Assembly: GCF_019396325.1 (NCBI RefSeq)
Contig: NZ_JAHKRO010000039.1
Location: forward strand, 1 to 64,000
Reading direction: 5' to 3'
Length of the DNA: 64,000 nucleotides
Source of the DNA: Nonomuraea ceibae
GTDB lineage: Bacteria > Actinomycetota > Actinomycetes > Streptosporangiales > Streptosporangiaceae
Shown here: positions 1-8,813 of the stretch, piece by piece
How positions within the stretch are numbered: the first letter of the stretch is position 1
Layout of the letters: each line of letters opens with the position of its first letter
Notes under the pieces: generated by a model
What the model saw: only the letters and a program-made list of their open reading frames with translations
Databases searched by the model: none
Told to the model about the DNA's origin: nothing
Made by a program: the position numbers and the translations under genes

Positions 1-832
1 CCCGCAGGCCGGCGCCCGGCTCGCCGGTGTCGTCGGCCGCCGCCACCAGCAGCACCGTCCGCGTCGCCGCGGGCAGCTCGCCGATCCGGTCGCCGAACGT
101 CCGCACGATCCTGTCCTGTACGGGGACGGGCCCGGGACCCGGCGTGATCCCGCCCGCGTCACGACCCCGGCGGGCCCGGGCCAGCACGCGCAGCGCCAGC
201 GGGTTGCCGTCCGCCTCGGCCAGCACCTCCTCGCGCACGTGCGGCGGCAGGTCGCCGACCAGCGCCCGCGCCGCCTCACCCGTCAGGCCGCCCAGGCGCA
301 GCTCCGGCAGCCCCGTCGTGGGGAAGCCGGGAGCGTGCGGCTCGCGTACGGCGAACATCATCACCACGCCCTCGGCCCGCAGCCGGCGCGCGGCGAACAG
401 CAGGGCGGCGGCGGAGGCGCTGTCGAGCCACTGGGCGTCGTCGACCAGGCACAGCAGCGGCGCCCGCTCGGCCAGCAGGCCGAGCACCGCCAGCCCGATC
501 ATGAACGTGTCGCCGTCACCGTCACTCTCGGCCAGCCCGAGCGCGCCCGCGAGCGCGGCGGCCTGGCGGGGCGGGAGGGCGTCGAGGCGGTCGAGGAGGC
601 CGCCGGTGAGCAGGCTGAGCCCGGCGTACGGCAGCTCGCTCTCCGCCTCGATCCCGGTCGCGCGGAGCACCTGCATGTCGTGGGCTCGGGCCAGGCCGGC
701 GGTGTGGTCGAGCAGCGCCGTCTTGCCGATGCCCGCCTCGCCGCGGACGACCAGCGCCCCGCTCGTGCCCTCGCGGGCGGCGGCGAGCAGGGCGCCGACC
801 GCCGCCTTCTCCTCCGTCCGCCCCCGCAGCAT
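1..832 (-). CDS. LuxR-family (LAL-type) AAA ATPase regulator, N-terminal part
   Basis: The gene is cut by the window edge; 277 codons of the N-terminus are visible. A Walker A motif GEAGIGKT lies at residues 31-38 and a Walker B CLVDDAQW at 128-135. This is the layout of the large ATP-binding LuxR regulators (LAL/MalT-like), which bind DNA through a C-terminal HTH that would lie outside the window. The ATG at 832 opens the protein directly on the typical LRGRTEE start of this family. It sits 10 bp from the stop of the NmrA-like gene in the same direction, so the two could be co-transcribed. The effector cannot be told. Confidence 0.8.
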   Translation of the reverse strand, partial: MLRGRTEEKAAVGALLAAAREGTSGALVVRGEAGIGKTALLDHTAGLARAHDMQVLRATGIEAESELPYAGLSLLTGGLLDRLDALPPRQAAALAGALGLAESDGDGDTFMIGLAVLGLLAERAPLLCLVDDAQWLDSASAAALLFAARRLRAEGVVMMFAVREPHAPGFPTTGLPELRLGGLTGEAARALVGDLPPHVREEVLAEADGNPLALRVLARARRGRDAGGITPGPGPVPVQDRIVRTFGDRIGELPAATRTVLLVAAADDTGEPGAGLR

Positions 833-842
833 GCCTCAGAGG

Positions 843-1655
843 CTACCGCCAGTGATCGGCCGCCCAATCGCGGTAGGTCCTGGCCGGGCGGCCGGTGAGC
901 TCCTCGACGGTCGCGGTGACCGGCTCGGGCTCAGGAGCCGGGCCCGTCATCCTGGCGACCAGCCCCTCGGCCACCTCGGCTCCGAAGACGGCCGTGTACT
1001 GCTCCCTGACCTCCTCCGGGGACGGCTGCTCGAAGCGCAGCTCGCGCCCCAGCACCTCCGACAGCACGGCCACCCGCTCGGGCGCGGTCAGCGCCTGCGG
1101 CCCGGTCAGCACGTGGGCCGTCCCGTCGTGCCCCTCGCCCGTGAGGACGCGCACGGCCGCGGCCGCCACGTCGGCCTCGTGGATGTGGGACCGCGCCCAC
1201 CCGGCGGACGGCTCGCGGACCACGCCGTCGCGCCGGATGCCGTCGGCCCACTTGAGGTCGTTGGCCGCCAGCCCGGTGATGCGCAGGAACGTCCACGCCG
1301 AGGCGTGCTCCCTGATCAGCCGCTCGATCTCGGCGTGCGAGGCGTTGATCGGGTCGGCCGCGCCCGCCGCCGCGGAGGAGAAGTAGACGACGTGCCTGCC
1401 CGCCAGCCTCTTGATCGTCTCGGGCGCGGCGTGGTCGGCCCGGAGCGTCGGCCAGACGAGGAAGACCTTGCCCACGCCCTCCAGCGCCGCGTCGAGCGAG
1501 CCCGGCACGGCCAGATCGCCCTCGGCCACCGGCACGGGCAGCCGCGCCCGGCCCCCGTCGCGGGCCAGCGCCCGCACCCCCGGCACCCCGGCCGCCGTCA
1601 GCTGCCTGACGACCTCGCCGCCCACGCGGCCTGTCGCCCCTGTCACCAGAATCAT
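843..1655 (-). CDS. NmrA-like NAD(P)-binding protein
   Basis: A 270-residue atypical short-chain dehydrogenase of the NmrA/SDR type. The dinucleotide-binding motif TGATGRVGG is at residues 5-13. Members are NAD(P)H:quinone reductases or redox sensors; no catalytic pair is clear here. It is the divergent partner of the paralogue starting at 1743. Both share a start sequence of the form ILVTGATG and the segment GVxKxFLVWPT. A 30-bp palindrome lies midway between them. A TACCGT -10-like box ends 6 nt before the ATG, suggesting a leaderless transcript. The substrate is unknown. Confidence 0.85.
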   Translation of the reverse strand: MILVTGATGRVGGEVVRQLTAAGVPGVRALARDGGRARLPVPVAEGDLAVPGSLDAALEGVGKVFLVWPTLRADHAAPETIKRLAGRHVVYFSSAAAGAADPINASHAEIERLIREHASAWTFLRITGLAANDLKWADGIRRDGVVREPSAGWARSHIHEADVAAAAVRVLTGEGHDGTAHVLTGPQALTAPERVAVLSEVLGRELRFEQPSPEEVREQYTAVFGAEVAEGLVARMTGPAPEPEPVTATVEELTGRPARTYRDWAADHWR

Positions 1656-1683
1656 CCCTCGACGGTAGGAGCGGCCCTGCCCG

Positions 1684-1713
1684 GTCAGCATCAGTCGATC
1701 GACTGATGCTGAC
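1684..1713. promoter_or_regulatory. 30-bp perfect palindrome, shared divergent operator/promoter
   Basis: The left arm GTCAGCATCAGTCGA is followed with no spacer by its exact reverse complement. It ends 28 nt before the ATG of the leftward NmrA-like gene and 29 nt before the rightward one. Each outer end (CTGAC) sits at the -35 position of a promoter whose -10 is TACCGT (leftward) or TAGCGT (1730-1735, rightward), with the same 15-nt spacer on both sides. A dimeric repressor bound here would shut both genes. Confidence 0.75.
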
Positions 1714-1742
1714 GGTCCCGGCGCGACCGTAGCGTCGGCGTC

Positions 1743-2822
1743 ATGAACGAGACGATTCTGGTGACAGGCGCCACCGGCCACACCGGCGGGCACGTGGTGC
1801 GGCAGTTGCACGAGCGCGGCGGCGTGACGATCAAGGCGTTGACCAGGGACCCCGCCAAGGCGGAGTTCCCCGAAGGGGTGCTGGCGGTCAAGGGCGACCT
1901 GAGCGATCCCGGCTCCCTCGACGAGGCGCTGGAGGGCGTGAGCAAGATCTTCCTGGTGTGGCCGACGATGTTCGCCGAGCGGTCGCCCGGTGTGGTGATC
2001 CCGAAGCTGGCGGCCCGGGCACGCCGGATCGTCTACCTGTCGGCGGGCGGCGCCGAGGCCAACGACGACCCGGACAACGCCTCGCACGGCCGGATCGAGC
2101 AACTGATCAGGCAGCACGCCGAGGAGTGGACGTTCCTGAGGTCCGGCGGCCACATGAGCAACGACCTCGGCTCCCCGGTGCCCGCCGACGGCGTGGTGCG
2201 CGGGCCGTTCCTGAGCTGGGCGCGCTCGCAGATCCACCCCCGTGACCTCGCCGCGGTGGGCGTGCGGGCGCTGCTCACCGACGACCTGCTCAACACGGCG
2301 ACGCCGATGCTGACCGGCGAGGAGCTGATGACCGGCGCCGAGCGGATCCAGGTCGTGGCCGAGCTGGTCGGCAGGCCGGTGAAGAGCGTGGAGGAGCTCG
2401 CGCCCGAGGAAGCCAGGGAGTGGTTCCTGGCGTGGGTGCCGCCGGAGGACGTGGACGCCGTCATGGCGACCATGAAGGAGGTCGCCTCGCGGCCCGAGCC
2501 GGTCGTCCTGGCCGTCCGGGAGATCCTCGGCCGGCCGGCCACGCCCTACCGGGAGTGGGTGCTCGACCACCTGCCGGCGTTCGTGGAGCCGACGGCCGAG
2601 GGTGTCGGCCTGGCCTTCGTCAGCCTGGTCAACCGGGGCGAGAGCGCCGCCGTGACCCGCCACCTGATGACGTCCGGCCAGGTGAGCGGGCCCGTCGAGG
2701 GGCCCTACCTGCGGGCGGGCGACGACCGGTTCGCCGTGCGGTTCACCGCCGAGTCCGCCGTCGGCCTCTACACCGTGCGCGACGGGCGGATCGTCGCCGA
2801 GGAGCGCTTCTCCACGCCGTGA
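1743..2822 (+). CDS. NmrA-like NAD(P)-binding protein with C-terminal extension
   Basis: A 359-residue paralogue of the divergent gene on the other side of the palindrome. TGATGHTGG at residues 8-16 is the nucleotide-binding loop. The NmrA-like domain fills about residues 1-280. About 80 further residues have no counterpart in the neighbour; their short alternating strands would fit a small SnoaL/NTF2-like or accessory domain, but this is a guess. The -10-like TAGCGT ends 7 nt before the ATG and no Shine-Dalgarno is visible, so the mRNA is probably leaderless. Role in redox sensing or quinone reduction is inferred from family. Confidence 0.85.
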   Translation: MNETILVTGATGHTGGHVVRQLHERGGVTIKALTRDPAKAEFPEGVLAVKGDLSDPGSLDEALEGVSKIFLVWPTMFAERSPGVVIPKLAARARRIVYLSAGGAEANDDPDNASHGRIEQLIRQHAEEWTFLRSGGHMSNDLGSPVPADGVVRGPFLSWARSQIHPRDLAAVGVRALLTDDLLNTATPMLTGEELMTGAERIQVVAELVGRPVKSVEELAPEEAREWFLAWVPPEDVDAVMATMKEVASRPEPVVLAVREILGRPATPYREWVLDHLPAFVEPTAEGVGLAFVSLVNRGESAAVTRHLMTSGQVSGPVEGPYLRAGDDRFAVRFTAESAVGLYTVRDGRIVAEERFSTP

Positions 2823-2862
2823 ACCCCGGGGCCCGGCTCGCCCGGCCGGCGCGAGGACTGCT

Positions 2863-3339
2863 ATGAAGGCAGGCCGGGAGAAAAGGGGCGTCTTGCTGGA
2901 GACCTTGACCTTCGTGCTGCTGATCGGCCTGTTGCTGCTGGCGCTGGCCTGGCCGGTGGCGGTGCTCGCCGTTCTCGCGCTCGCCGCCCTGTCCTGGTGG
3001 CGCCACGGGCGGCGGCCGGCGTGGGCGCCGCCCGCCGTGGCGGCGGCCACGGCCCTCGCCGCCTACGGCTACGGGCTGAGCACGACGACGTTCGGGGCGT
3101 GGACGGACCCGGACGACCGGTGCGGGCTGGCCAGGCCCGACCTGTACGCCTACGGCCATCGCGGCCCGGAGTCCGGGGCGCTGAGCATGTGGCCGCTGGG
3201 CGACACCACGTGCGGCCCCGACCTGGTGCCCGGCTTCGTCAATCCGCTGATCGCGGTATCGGTTACGGTGGCGGTGGCGGCCACGGTGGCGCTGGTGGCC
3301 CGGCGCCGGCGGGCGGCGCTCGCGGGGGAGCGGGGCTAG
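2863..3339 (+). CDS. Small membrane protein of unknown function
   Basis: A 158-residue protein that I do not recognise. Hydrophobic segments at about residues 12-35, 48-70 and 126-148 suggest three membrane passes. Between the second and third lies a roughly 50-residue loop with two cysteines (DRCGLARPD and TTCGPD), which could form an extracytoplasmic disulfide. It follows the NmrA-like gene by 40 bp and may be co-transcribed. Its stop overlaps the stop of the convergent M1 peptidase by 2 bp. Confidence 0.6.
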   Translation: MKAGREKRGVLLETLTFVLLIGLLLLALAWPVAVLAVLALAALSWWRHGRRPAWAPPAVAAATALAAYGYGLSTTTFGAWTDPDDRCGLARPDLYAYGHRGPESGALSMWPLGDTTCGPDLVPGFVNPLIAVSVTVAVAATVALVARRRRAALAGERG

Positions 3340-4748
3340 TCCTTGGGGCTGGTCTTCGAGTCGAGCCAGTCGTCGATCAGCGCGGTGAAGTCCTCACCCG
3401 TGTGGTGGTTGACCCAGGCGGTGAACGACGCCCGGTCCTGGCCGGTGTTGCGGTGCTCCTGGGCCCAGGCGCGGGTCATGGCGAAGAACCGCTCGTCGCC
3501 GATCCGCTCGCGGATCTCGTGCAGCATCAGCGCGGGGCCGTAGTAGATGTTGCTCCCCGCGAACCAGTCGCGCCGGTAGTCGCCGGGCGGGCCCTGCCTC
3601 TTGCGCAGGTCCCTCTCGTGCACGCGCATGTCGGCCATGAGCTCGTCCATCGTGCCCGGCTCGTGGTCGGCGTGCCACTGGAGCTCGAAGTACATGGCGA
3701 AGCCCTCGTTCAGCCACACGTCCTTCCAGGTGCGCGGGCCGACGCTGTCGCCGAACCACTGGTGGGCGAGCTCGTGCAGCACCACGGAGGGCTTCAGGTA
3801 CTCGCCGCCGAGGGTGATCATCTGCTGGGTCTCCATGCCGGTCTCGCTGGTGGAGACCAGACCGGCGCTGGGGAAGGGGTACGGGCCCACCCTCTTCTCC
3901 ATCCAGCGGATCAGCTCCGGCGTCCGGCGGGCCACCGGCAGGGCGGTCCTGGCGTCGCCGGGGCGGATCCAGTAGGTGATCGGGAGGCCGCGCGGCCCCT
4001 TGTCCCGGTGCAGCCGGTACCGGTCGGCGGTGAACAGCGTCAGGTAGCTGGCGACCGGGTCGGTCGACCTCCACAGGTAGGTGGCCTTGCCGCCCTTCTC
4101 GCTCCTGCCCCGGTACGTGCCGTGCGCGACGCCCGCCCAGCCCTTGGGTACGGTGATGGCGACGTCGTAGAGCGCCTCGTCCGACGGGTGGTCGTTCACC
4201 GGGAACCAGGTGAAGGCGCCGTAGGGCTCCTGCAGCGCCCAGATGGATCCGTCGAACTGCGGCTGGGCGCCGAGGTATCGGAGGTCGTAGCGCCGCTGCC
4301 CGGAGGCGTGCGGCTCGGGCATGCCGTGATAGCGGACGACGACCCGGGCGCCCTGGTCGGCGGCGAGCTGGGCGGGCAGCGGGATCGTCAGGTCGTCCTT
4401 GCGCCGCTGCGGCTTGACGGCCCTGCCGTCCACGGTCACCTTGTCGATCTTGAGGGCGTGGCCGAAGTCGAGCCTGATCTCGCTGATCGGCTCCACGGCC
4501 CGCAGGGTGAGCGTGGCGGTGCCCGTCAGGGTGTGGGCGGACGGCTTCCAGCCCAGCTTGAGGTCGTAGTGGAGCACGTCGATCGACGGGTTGCCGTAGG
4601 CCGGGTAGACGGGATCCTCGACCGGCTGCGAGCGTCCCTTGGCGTAGGGGGTCAGGTCCACCGGTGGGGAGGCGGTGACCGCCGAGGCGGTGCCGCCGCT
4701 GGTGGCGGTCAGCGCCGCAGCCAGGACGAATATGGATAATCTCCGCAT
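3336..4748 (-). CDS. Secreted M1-family zinc metallopeptidase
   Basis: A 470-residue gluzincin. The first 23 residues form a signal peptide ending near TASA-V. The zinc site HELAH is at residues 325-329, with the third ligand Glu348 in NEGFA, exactly the HExxH-x18-E spacing of M1 aminopeptidases. GMETQQM just upstream takes the place of the GxMEN substrate-binding motif. The protein lacks the long C-terminal helical domain of PepN and resembles the short actinobacterial M1 family that is exported. It probably trims peptides outside the membrane. It converges with the small membrane protein. Confidence 0.9.
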   Translation of the reverse strand: MRRLSIFVLAAALTATSGGTASAVTASPPVDLTPYAKGRSQPVEDPVYPAYGNPSIDVLHYDLKLGWKPSAHTLTGTATLTLRAVEPISEIRLDFGHALKIDKVTVDGRAVKPQRRKDDLTIPLPAQLAADQGARVVVRYHGMPEPHASGQRRYDLRYLGAQPQFDGSIWALQEPYGAFTWFPVNDHPSDEALYDVAITVPKGWAGVAHGTYRGRSEKGGKATYLWRSTDPVASYLTLFTADRYRLHRDKGPRGLPITYWIRPGDARTALPVARRTPELIRWMEKRVGPYPFPSAGLVSTSETGMETQQMITLGGEYLKPSVVLHELAHQWFGDSVGPRTWKDVWLNEGFAMYFELQWHADHEPGTMDELMADMRVHERDLRKRQGPPGDYRRDWFAGSNIYYGPALMLHEIRERIGDERFFAMTRAWAQEHRNTGQDRASFTAWVNHHTGEDFTALIDDWLDSKTSPKD

Positions 4749-4854
4749 CCGCGTCAGCCTAGGGATCTTGGGAGCGCGTGTCGAGACGCGTCAGGACATG
4801 ACGTACAAGACCCTTTTGGTATGGGGTGGGACGGTGGAGCCGCGTTACCCTGCG

Positions 4855-4873
4855 CTCAGAATCGGGTTCTGAG
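4855..4873. promoter_or_regulatory. Inverted repeat CTCAGAA-5-TTCTGAG before aldolase gene
   Basis: Two perfect 7-bp arms (CTCAGAA, TTCTGAG) flank TCGGG. They sit 4 nt downstream of a TACCCT -10-like box and 14 nt before the ATG of the class II aldolase gene. The place fits a repressor operator or a short 5'-UTR hairpin. Confidence 0.5.
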
Positions 4874-4887
4874 CCATAGGGAGAGCC

Positions 4888-5652
4888 ATGCCGGACAACC
4901 TCGTCTTCCGCCAGCCCCCGACCTTCGACAGCCTGGAGGAGGAGCGACTGCATCGCAAGCAGCGGCTCGCGGCGGCGCTGCGCATCTTCGGCAAGTTCGG
5001 CTTCGAGGAGGGGATCGCCGGGCACATCACCGCCCGCGACCCGGAGCTGACCGACCACTTCTGGGTCAACCCGTTCGGCATGTCGTTCAAGCACATCACG
5101 GTCAGCGACCTGCTGCTCGTCGACCACGACGGCAACGTGGTCGAGGGTGACCGGCCGGTCAACCGGGCGGCGTTCGCCATCCACTCCCAGGTGCACCAGG
5201 CCAGGCCCGACGTGGTCGCGGCGGCGCACAGCCACTCGGTCTACGGGCGGGCCCTGTCGGCGCTCGGCCAGACCATCGAGCCGATCACCCAGGACGCCTG
5301 CGCCTTCTACCGGGACAACGCGCTGTTCGACGACTACACGGGCGTGGTGACCGAGGTGGAGGAGGGCAAGCGCATCGCCGCCGCGCTGGGCGGCAACAAG
5401 GCCGTCGTGCTGCGCAACCACGGCCTGCTCACGGTCGGGGAGACGGTCGACTCGGCCGTCTGGTGGTTCGTCACGATGGAACGCTCGGCCCAGGTGCAGC
5501 TCGTCGCCAAGGCCGCCGGGCAGGTCGTGCCCATCGAACCGGCCAACGCCGCGCTCACCCATTCGCAGGTCGGCACCGAGCTGGCCGGCTGGGTGAGCTT
5601 CCAGCCGCTGCACGACCAGATCGTCCGCGAGCAGCCCGACCTGTTCGACTGA
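4888..5652 (+). CDS. Class II aldolase/adducin-family protein
   Basis: A 254-residue zinc-dependent aldolase-fold protein. GHIT, NPFG and the zinc-ligand motif AAHSHSVYG (around residue 110), plus a later NHG (near residue 173), are those of the L-fuculose-phosphate aldolase/ribulose-phosphate epimerase family. The actinobacterial members of this length act on unknown sugars or hydroxy acids, so the substrate is open. A GGGAGAG Shine-Dalgarno precedes the ATG. The gene stands alone and ends 3 bp before the convergent methyltransferase. Confidence 0.85.
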   Translation: MPDNLVFRQPPTFDSLEEERLHRKQRLAAALRIFGKFGFEEGIAGHITARDPELTDHFWVNPFGMSFKHITVSDLLLVDHDGNVVEGDRPVNRAAFAIHSQVHQARPDVVAAAHSHSVYGRALSALGQTIEPITQDACAFYRDNALFDDYTGVVTEVEEGKRIAAALGGNKAVVLRNHGLLTVGETVDSAVWWFVTMERSAQVQLVAKAAGQVVPIEPANAALTHSQVGTELAGWVSFQPLHDQIVREQPDLFD

Positions 5653-5655
5653 CGG

Positions 5656-6474
5656 CTAGGCGCGGGCCACGCCGGCCAGGATGCCCGGCCGCTTCAGGTC
5701 GGGCGCGGCCGGCGGCGCCTGCGGGTCCCAGTCGGCGACCGGGACGAGGCCCGGCTCCAGCAGGTCGAGGTCGTCGAAGAAGCCGGCGATCTGGTCGCGG
5801 TCGCGCCGCGCGATGCCGCCCGCCGCCGTCGCCGCGTAGACCTGCTGGCCGGAGCGCGCCACCCCGTCGTCGGCGTCGCCCGCGTAGATGTGCGACAGCA
5901 CCAGGTGGCAGCCCGGCCGCAGCCGCTCGCGGATCCGCGCGGTGACGCGCGCCGCCTCGGCGTCGTCGGTGACGAAGTGCAGCACCGCCACCAGCAGCAC
6001 CGCGTACGGGCGCGTCAGGTCGAGGTGGCCGGTGACGCGCGGGTCGTCGAAGATCGCGTCGGGGTCCCTGAGATCGCCCTCCACGGCGATGGCGCCCGCG
6101 TCGCCGGCCAGCAGCGCCCGCGCGTGGACCTGGACGATCGGATCGTTGTCGACGTAGACGACGCGCGAGCCGGCGGCGTGCCGGCGGGCCACCTGGTGCA
6201 CGTTGTCCTGGGTGGGCAGGCCCGCGCCGATGTCGACGAACTGGCGGACGCCGGCGTCGGTCAGCTCGCGGACGGCCCGGCCCAGGAAGGCGCGGTTGGC
6301 GCGGGCGATCTCGCGGGCGTCATTGCCCATCTGGCGGCCGATCTCGATCATCCGCTCGGCCGCCTCCCGGTCCGAGGCGAAGTTGTCCTTGCCGCCGAGG
6401 TAGTAGTCGTACATGCGCGCGACGCTCGGCACCCGCACGTCGATCCCGGCGGGCGCCTGCTCGGGGCCGCTCAC
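5656..6474 (-). CDS. DUF574-family SAM-dependent methyltransferase
   Basis: A 272-residue member of the actinomycete S-adenosylmethionine methyltransferase family PF04672. VDIGAGLPTQDN (near residue 80) is the SAM-binding loop and YVDNDPIV the acidic strand after it. Members are abundant in streptomycete relatives and their substrates are largely unknown. The GTG start has GAGAGGGG 7 nt upstream. It lies 51 bp downstream of the GlxA-type regulator and may be read with it. Confidence 0.9.
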   Translation of the reverse strand: MSGPEQAPAGIDVRVPSVARMYDYYLGGKDNFASDREAAERMIEIGRQMGNDAREIARANRAFLGRAVRELTDAGVRQFVDIGAGLPTQDNVHQVARRHAAGSRVVYVDNDPIVQVHARALLAGDAGAIAVEGDLRDPDAIFDDPRVTGHLDLTRPYAVLLVAVLHFVTDDAEAARVTARIRERLRPGCHLVLSHIYAGDADDGVARSGQQVYAATAAGGIARRDRDQIAGFFDDLDLLEPGLVPVADWDPQAPPAAPDLKRPGILAGVARA

Positions 6475-6525
6475 GCGACCACCCCTCTCGTGGACGACAC
6501 GTAGACGATCTTCCCGGAGGCGATT

Positions 6526-7476
6526 CTAGGCACGCCGGAACGTGTGCCGATAGGCCAGCGGCGAAACCCCCACGGCGGCGTGCAGGTGCTGGCGCAGCGA
6601 CACCGCCGAGCCGAACCCGGCCCGCCGCGCCACCTCCTCCACGCCCAGATCGGTCGTCTCCAGCAGGTGGCGGGCGTGCTCGACGCGCTGCCTGGTCAGC
6701 CAGCGGGCCGGGCTCATTGCCGTCTCCTCGCGAAAGCGCCTGGTGAACGTCCGCACGCTCATCCCGGCGTGCCCGGCCAGCGCCTCCAGGTCGAGCGGCG
6801 CGTCGAGCCGCGACAGCATCCACGCGCGGGTGGCGGCGGTGCCGTTGCCGGAGGCGGGCGGCAGGTGGCGCTCGATGTACTGGGCCTGGCCGCCCTCCCG
6901 CCACGGCGGCATGACGCACCGCCTGGCCGCGCGGTTGGCCACCTCGCTGCCGTGGTCGCGCCTGACCACGTGCAGGCACAGGTCGAGCCCGGCGGCGACC
7001 CCGGCCGAGGTGAGCACGTCGCCGTCGTCGATGAACAGCACGTCGGGATCGAGCCTGACCTTCGGGAACAGGGCGGCGAAACGGGCGGCGTCGCGCCAGT
7101 GGGTGGTGGCCCGGCGGCCGTCGAGCAGCCCCGCCGCCGCCAGCACGTACGCGCCGGTGCAGATCGACATCACCCGGGGCCGCCCGCGCAGCGCCTCGCG
7201 AAGCTCGCCGGGGATCGTGCCGTCGCGCATCACCTGGCCGCCGTGCACGCCCGTGACCACGACCGTGCCGGCGGTGTCGAGCACGTCCAGGTCGTGATCG
7301 GGCAGCACGCTGTAGCCGGCCGAGCAGCGCACCGGCGCCCGGCCCGGCGAACACGTCACCACCTCGTACAGCTTCTCCCCGGCCGGCGACTCCGCGGTCC
7401 AGAACACCTGGCCCGGCACGCCCAGGTCGAGCGGGGCGAACTGGTCGAGCACGACGACCGCGATCCGATGCGCCAT
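6526..7476 (-). CDS. GlxA-family AraC-type regulator with DJ-1/PfpI domain
   Basis: A 316-residue transcriptional regulator. Residues 1-170 form a class I amidotransferase-like DJ-1/PfpI sensor with the nucleophile-elbow segment SICTGAYVL. Residues about 215-312 hold the double AraC HTH (SVRTFTRRF and VEEVARRAGFGS). These proteins usually activate a neighbouring gene. The adjacent divergent gene is an MFS transporter 71 bp away, and an inverted repeat lies between them, so the transporter is the likely target. Confidence 0.9.
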   Translation of the reverse strand: MAHRIAVVVLDQFAPLDLGVPGQVFWTAESPAGEKLYEVVTCSPGRAPVRCSAGYSVLPDHDLDVLDTAGTVVVTGVHGGQVMRDGTIPGELREALRGRPRVMSICTGAYVLAAAGLLDGRRATTHWRDAARFAALFPKVRLDPDVLFIDDGDVLTSAGVAAGLDLCLHVVRRDHGSEVANRAARRCVMPPWREGGQAQYIERHLPPASGNGTAATRAWMLSRLDAPLDLEALAGHAGMSVRTFTRRFREETAMSPARWLTRQRVEHARHLLETTDLGVEEVARRAGFGSAVSLRQHLHAAVGVSPLAYRHTFRRA

Positions 7477-7495
7477 GGCCGGATTCTTTCACATC

Positions 7496-7521
7496 ATGGC
7501 CAACCGGCCACTCGCGGCCAT
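7496..7521. promoter_or_regulatory. Inverted repeat ATGGCC-14-GGCCAT between regulator and MFS gene
   Basis: Two exact 6-bp arms lie in the 71-bp divergent gap. It is a plausible binding site for the GlxA-type regulator, but the arms are short and composed of common G/C words. Confidence 0.3.
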
Positions 7522-7547
7522 ATCGGCAGTTGTCCAAGGATGGACGC

Positions 7548-8813
7548 ATGACTGTGAGCACCACCCCCACCAGGCGCGTCCGGGTGCACCGGGCCTGGTT
7601 CGTCGCGGCCGTCGCGTTCGTCGCCATCCTGGGCGCCGCCGGCTTCCGCGCCACCCCCGGCGTCCTGATCACGCCCCTCCAGGAGGAGTTCGGCTGGGGC
7701 AGGGGCGTGATCTCGCTGGCCGTCTCGATCAACCTGGTGCTCTACGGCCTGACCGCGCCGTTCGCCGCCGCGCTGATGGACCGCTTCGGCATGCGCCGCG
7801 TCGTCTCGCTGGCGCTGCTGCTCGTCGCCGTGGGCAGCGGGCTCACGGTGCTGATGACCGCGACCTGGCACCTGATGCTGCTGTGGGGCGTGCTCGTCGG
7901 GCTCGGCACCGGGTCCATGGCGCTGGTGTTCGCGGCCACGGTGACCGACCGGTGGTTCGTCCGGCACCGCGGGCTCGTCACCGGCGTGCTCACCGCGGCG
8001 GGCGCCACCGGGCAGCTCGTCTTCCTGCCCGTGCTCGCCCACCTGGCCCAGGGGCCCGGCTGGCGGGCCGCCTCGCTGGCCGTCGCCGGGTCGGCCCTGG
8101 CCGTGGTGCCGTTCGTGTGGTGGCTGCTCCGCGACCGGCCCGAGGACGTGGGCACCACCGCGCTCGGCGCCGACCCGGACGCGCCCCGTACCCCGGCCCC
8201 CACCGTGAACGCCGCCGTCCGCGCGCTCACCGTGCTGCGGTCGGCGGCCCGTACGCGTCCGTTCTGGTATCTCGCGGGCGGGTTCGCGATCTGCGGCGCC
8301 AGCACGAACGGGCTCGTCAGCACCCACTTCATCCCGGCGGCGCACGACCACGGCATGCCCGAGCCGATGGCCGCCGGGCTGCTGGCCGTGATCGGGATCT
8401 TCGACATCGTCGGCACCGTCGCCTCCGGCTGGCTCAGCGACAAGGTGGACCCGCGCATCCTGCTCGGCGTCTACTACGCGCTGCGCGGGCTGTCGCTCAT
8501 GGTGCTGCCGAGCCTGTTCGCCGCCACCGCCGAGCCCAGCATGCTGATCTTCATCGTGTTCTACGGGCTGGACTGGGTGGCGACCGTGCCGCCCACGGTC
8601 GCGCTGTGCCGCAGCGTCTACGGGTCCGACGGGGCCGTGGTGTTCGGCTGGGTGTTCGGCGCGCACCAGGTCGGCGCCGCCATCGCCGCCGTCGGCGCCG
8701 GGCTCGCCCGCGACCAGCTCGGCGCGTACGACGTCGCCTGGTACGCCTCCGGCGCCCTCTGCCTCCTGGCCACCGGCATGTCCCTGGCGATCAGGCATAG
8801 TAAGGGGCGATGA
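7548..8813 (+). CDS. MFS transporter
   Basis: A 421-residue major facilitator with about twelve hydrophobic segments. The cytoplasmic motif DRFGMRRV lies between helices 2 and 3. The N-terminal half resembles monocarboxylate/OFA-type carriers, but the substrate cannot be read from sequence. I chose the ATG at 7548 because AAGGA lies 7 nt upstream; an upstream TTG (7530) has no ribosome site. The stop overlaps the next start as ATGA, so it is translationally coupled to the Pth2-like gene. Confidence 0.9.
   Translation: MTVSTTPTRRVRVHRAWFVAAVAFVAILGAAGFRATPGVLITPLQEEFGWGRGVISLAVSINLVLYGLTAPFAAALMDRFGMRRVVSLALLLVAVGSGLTVLMTATWHLMLLWGVLVGLGTGSMALVFAATVTDRWFVRHRGLVTGVLTAAGATGQLVFLPVLAHLAQGPGWRAASLAVAGSALAVVPFVWWLLRDRPEDVGTTALGADPDAPRTPAPTVNAAVRALTVLRSAARTRPFWYLAGGFAICGASTNGLVSTHFIPAAHDHGMPEPMAAGLLAVIGIFDIVGTVASGWLSDKVDPRILLGVYYALRGLSLMVLPSLFAATAEPSMLIFIVFYGLDWVATVPPTVALCRSVYGSDGAVVFGWVFGAHQVGAAIAAVGAGLARDQLGAYDVAWYASGALCLLATGMSLAIRHSKGR

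Noticed and set aside
843..3050. Open frame of 735 codons across two divergent NmrA-like genes
   Set aside because: Its upstream half is antisense to the strongly supported gene at 1743-2822 and is low-complexity; only the part from 1655 is real.
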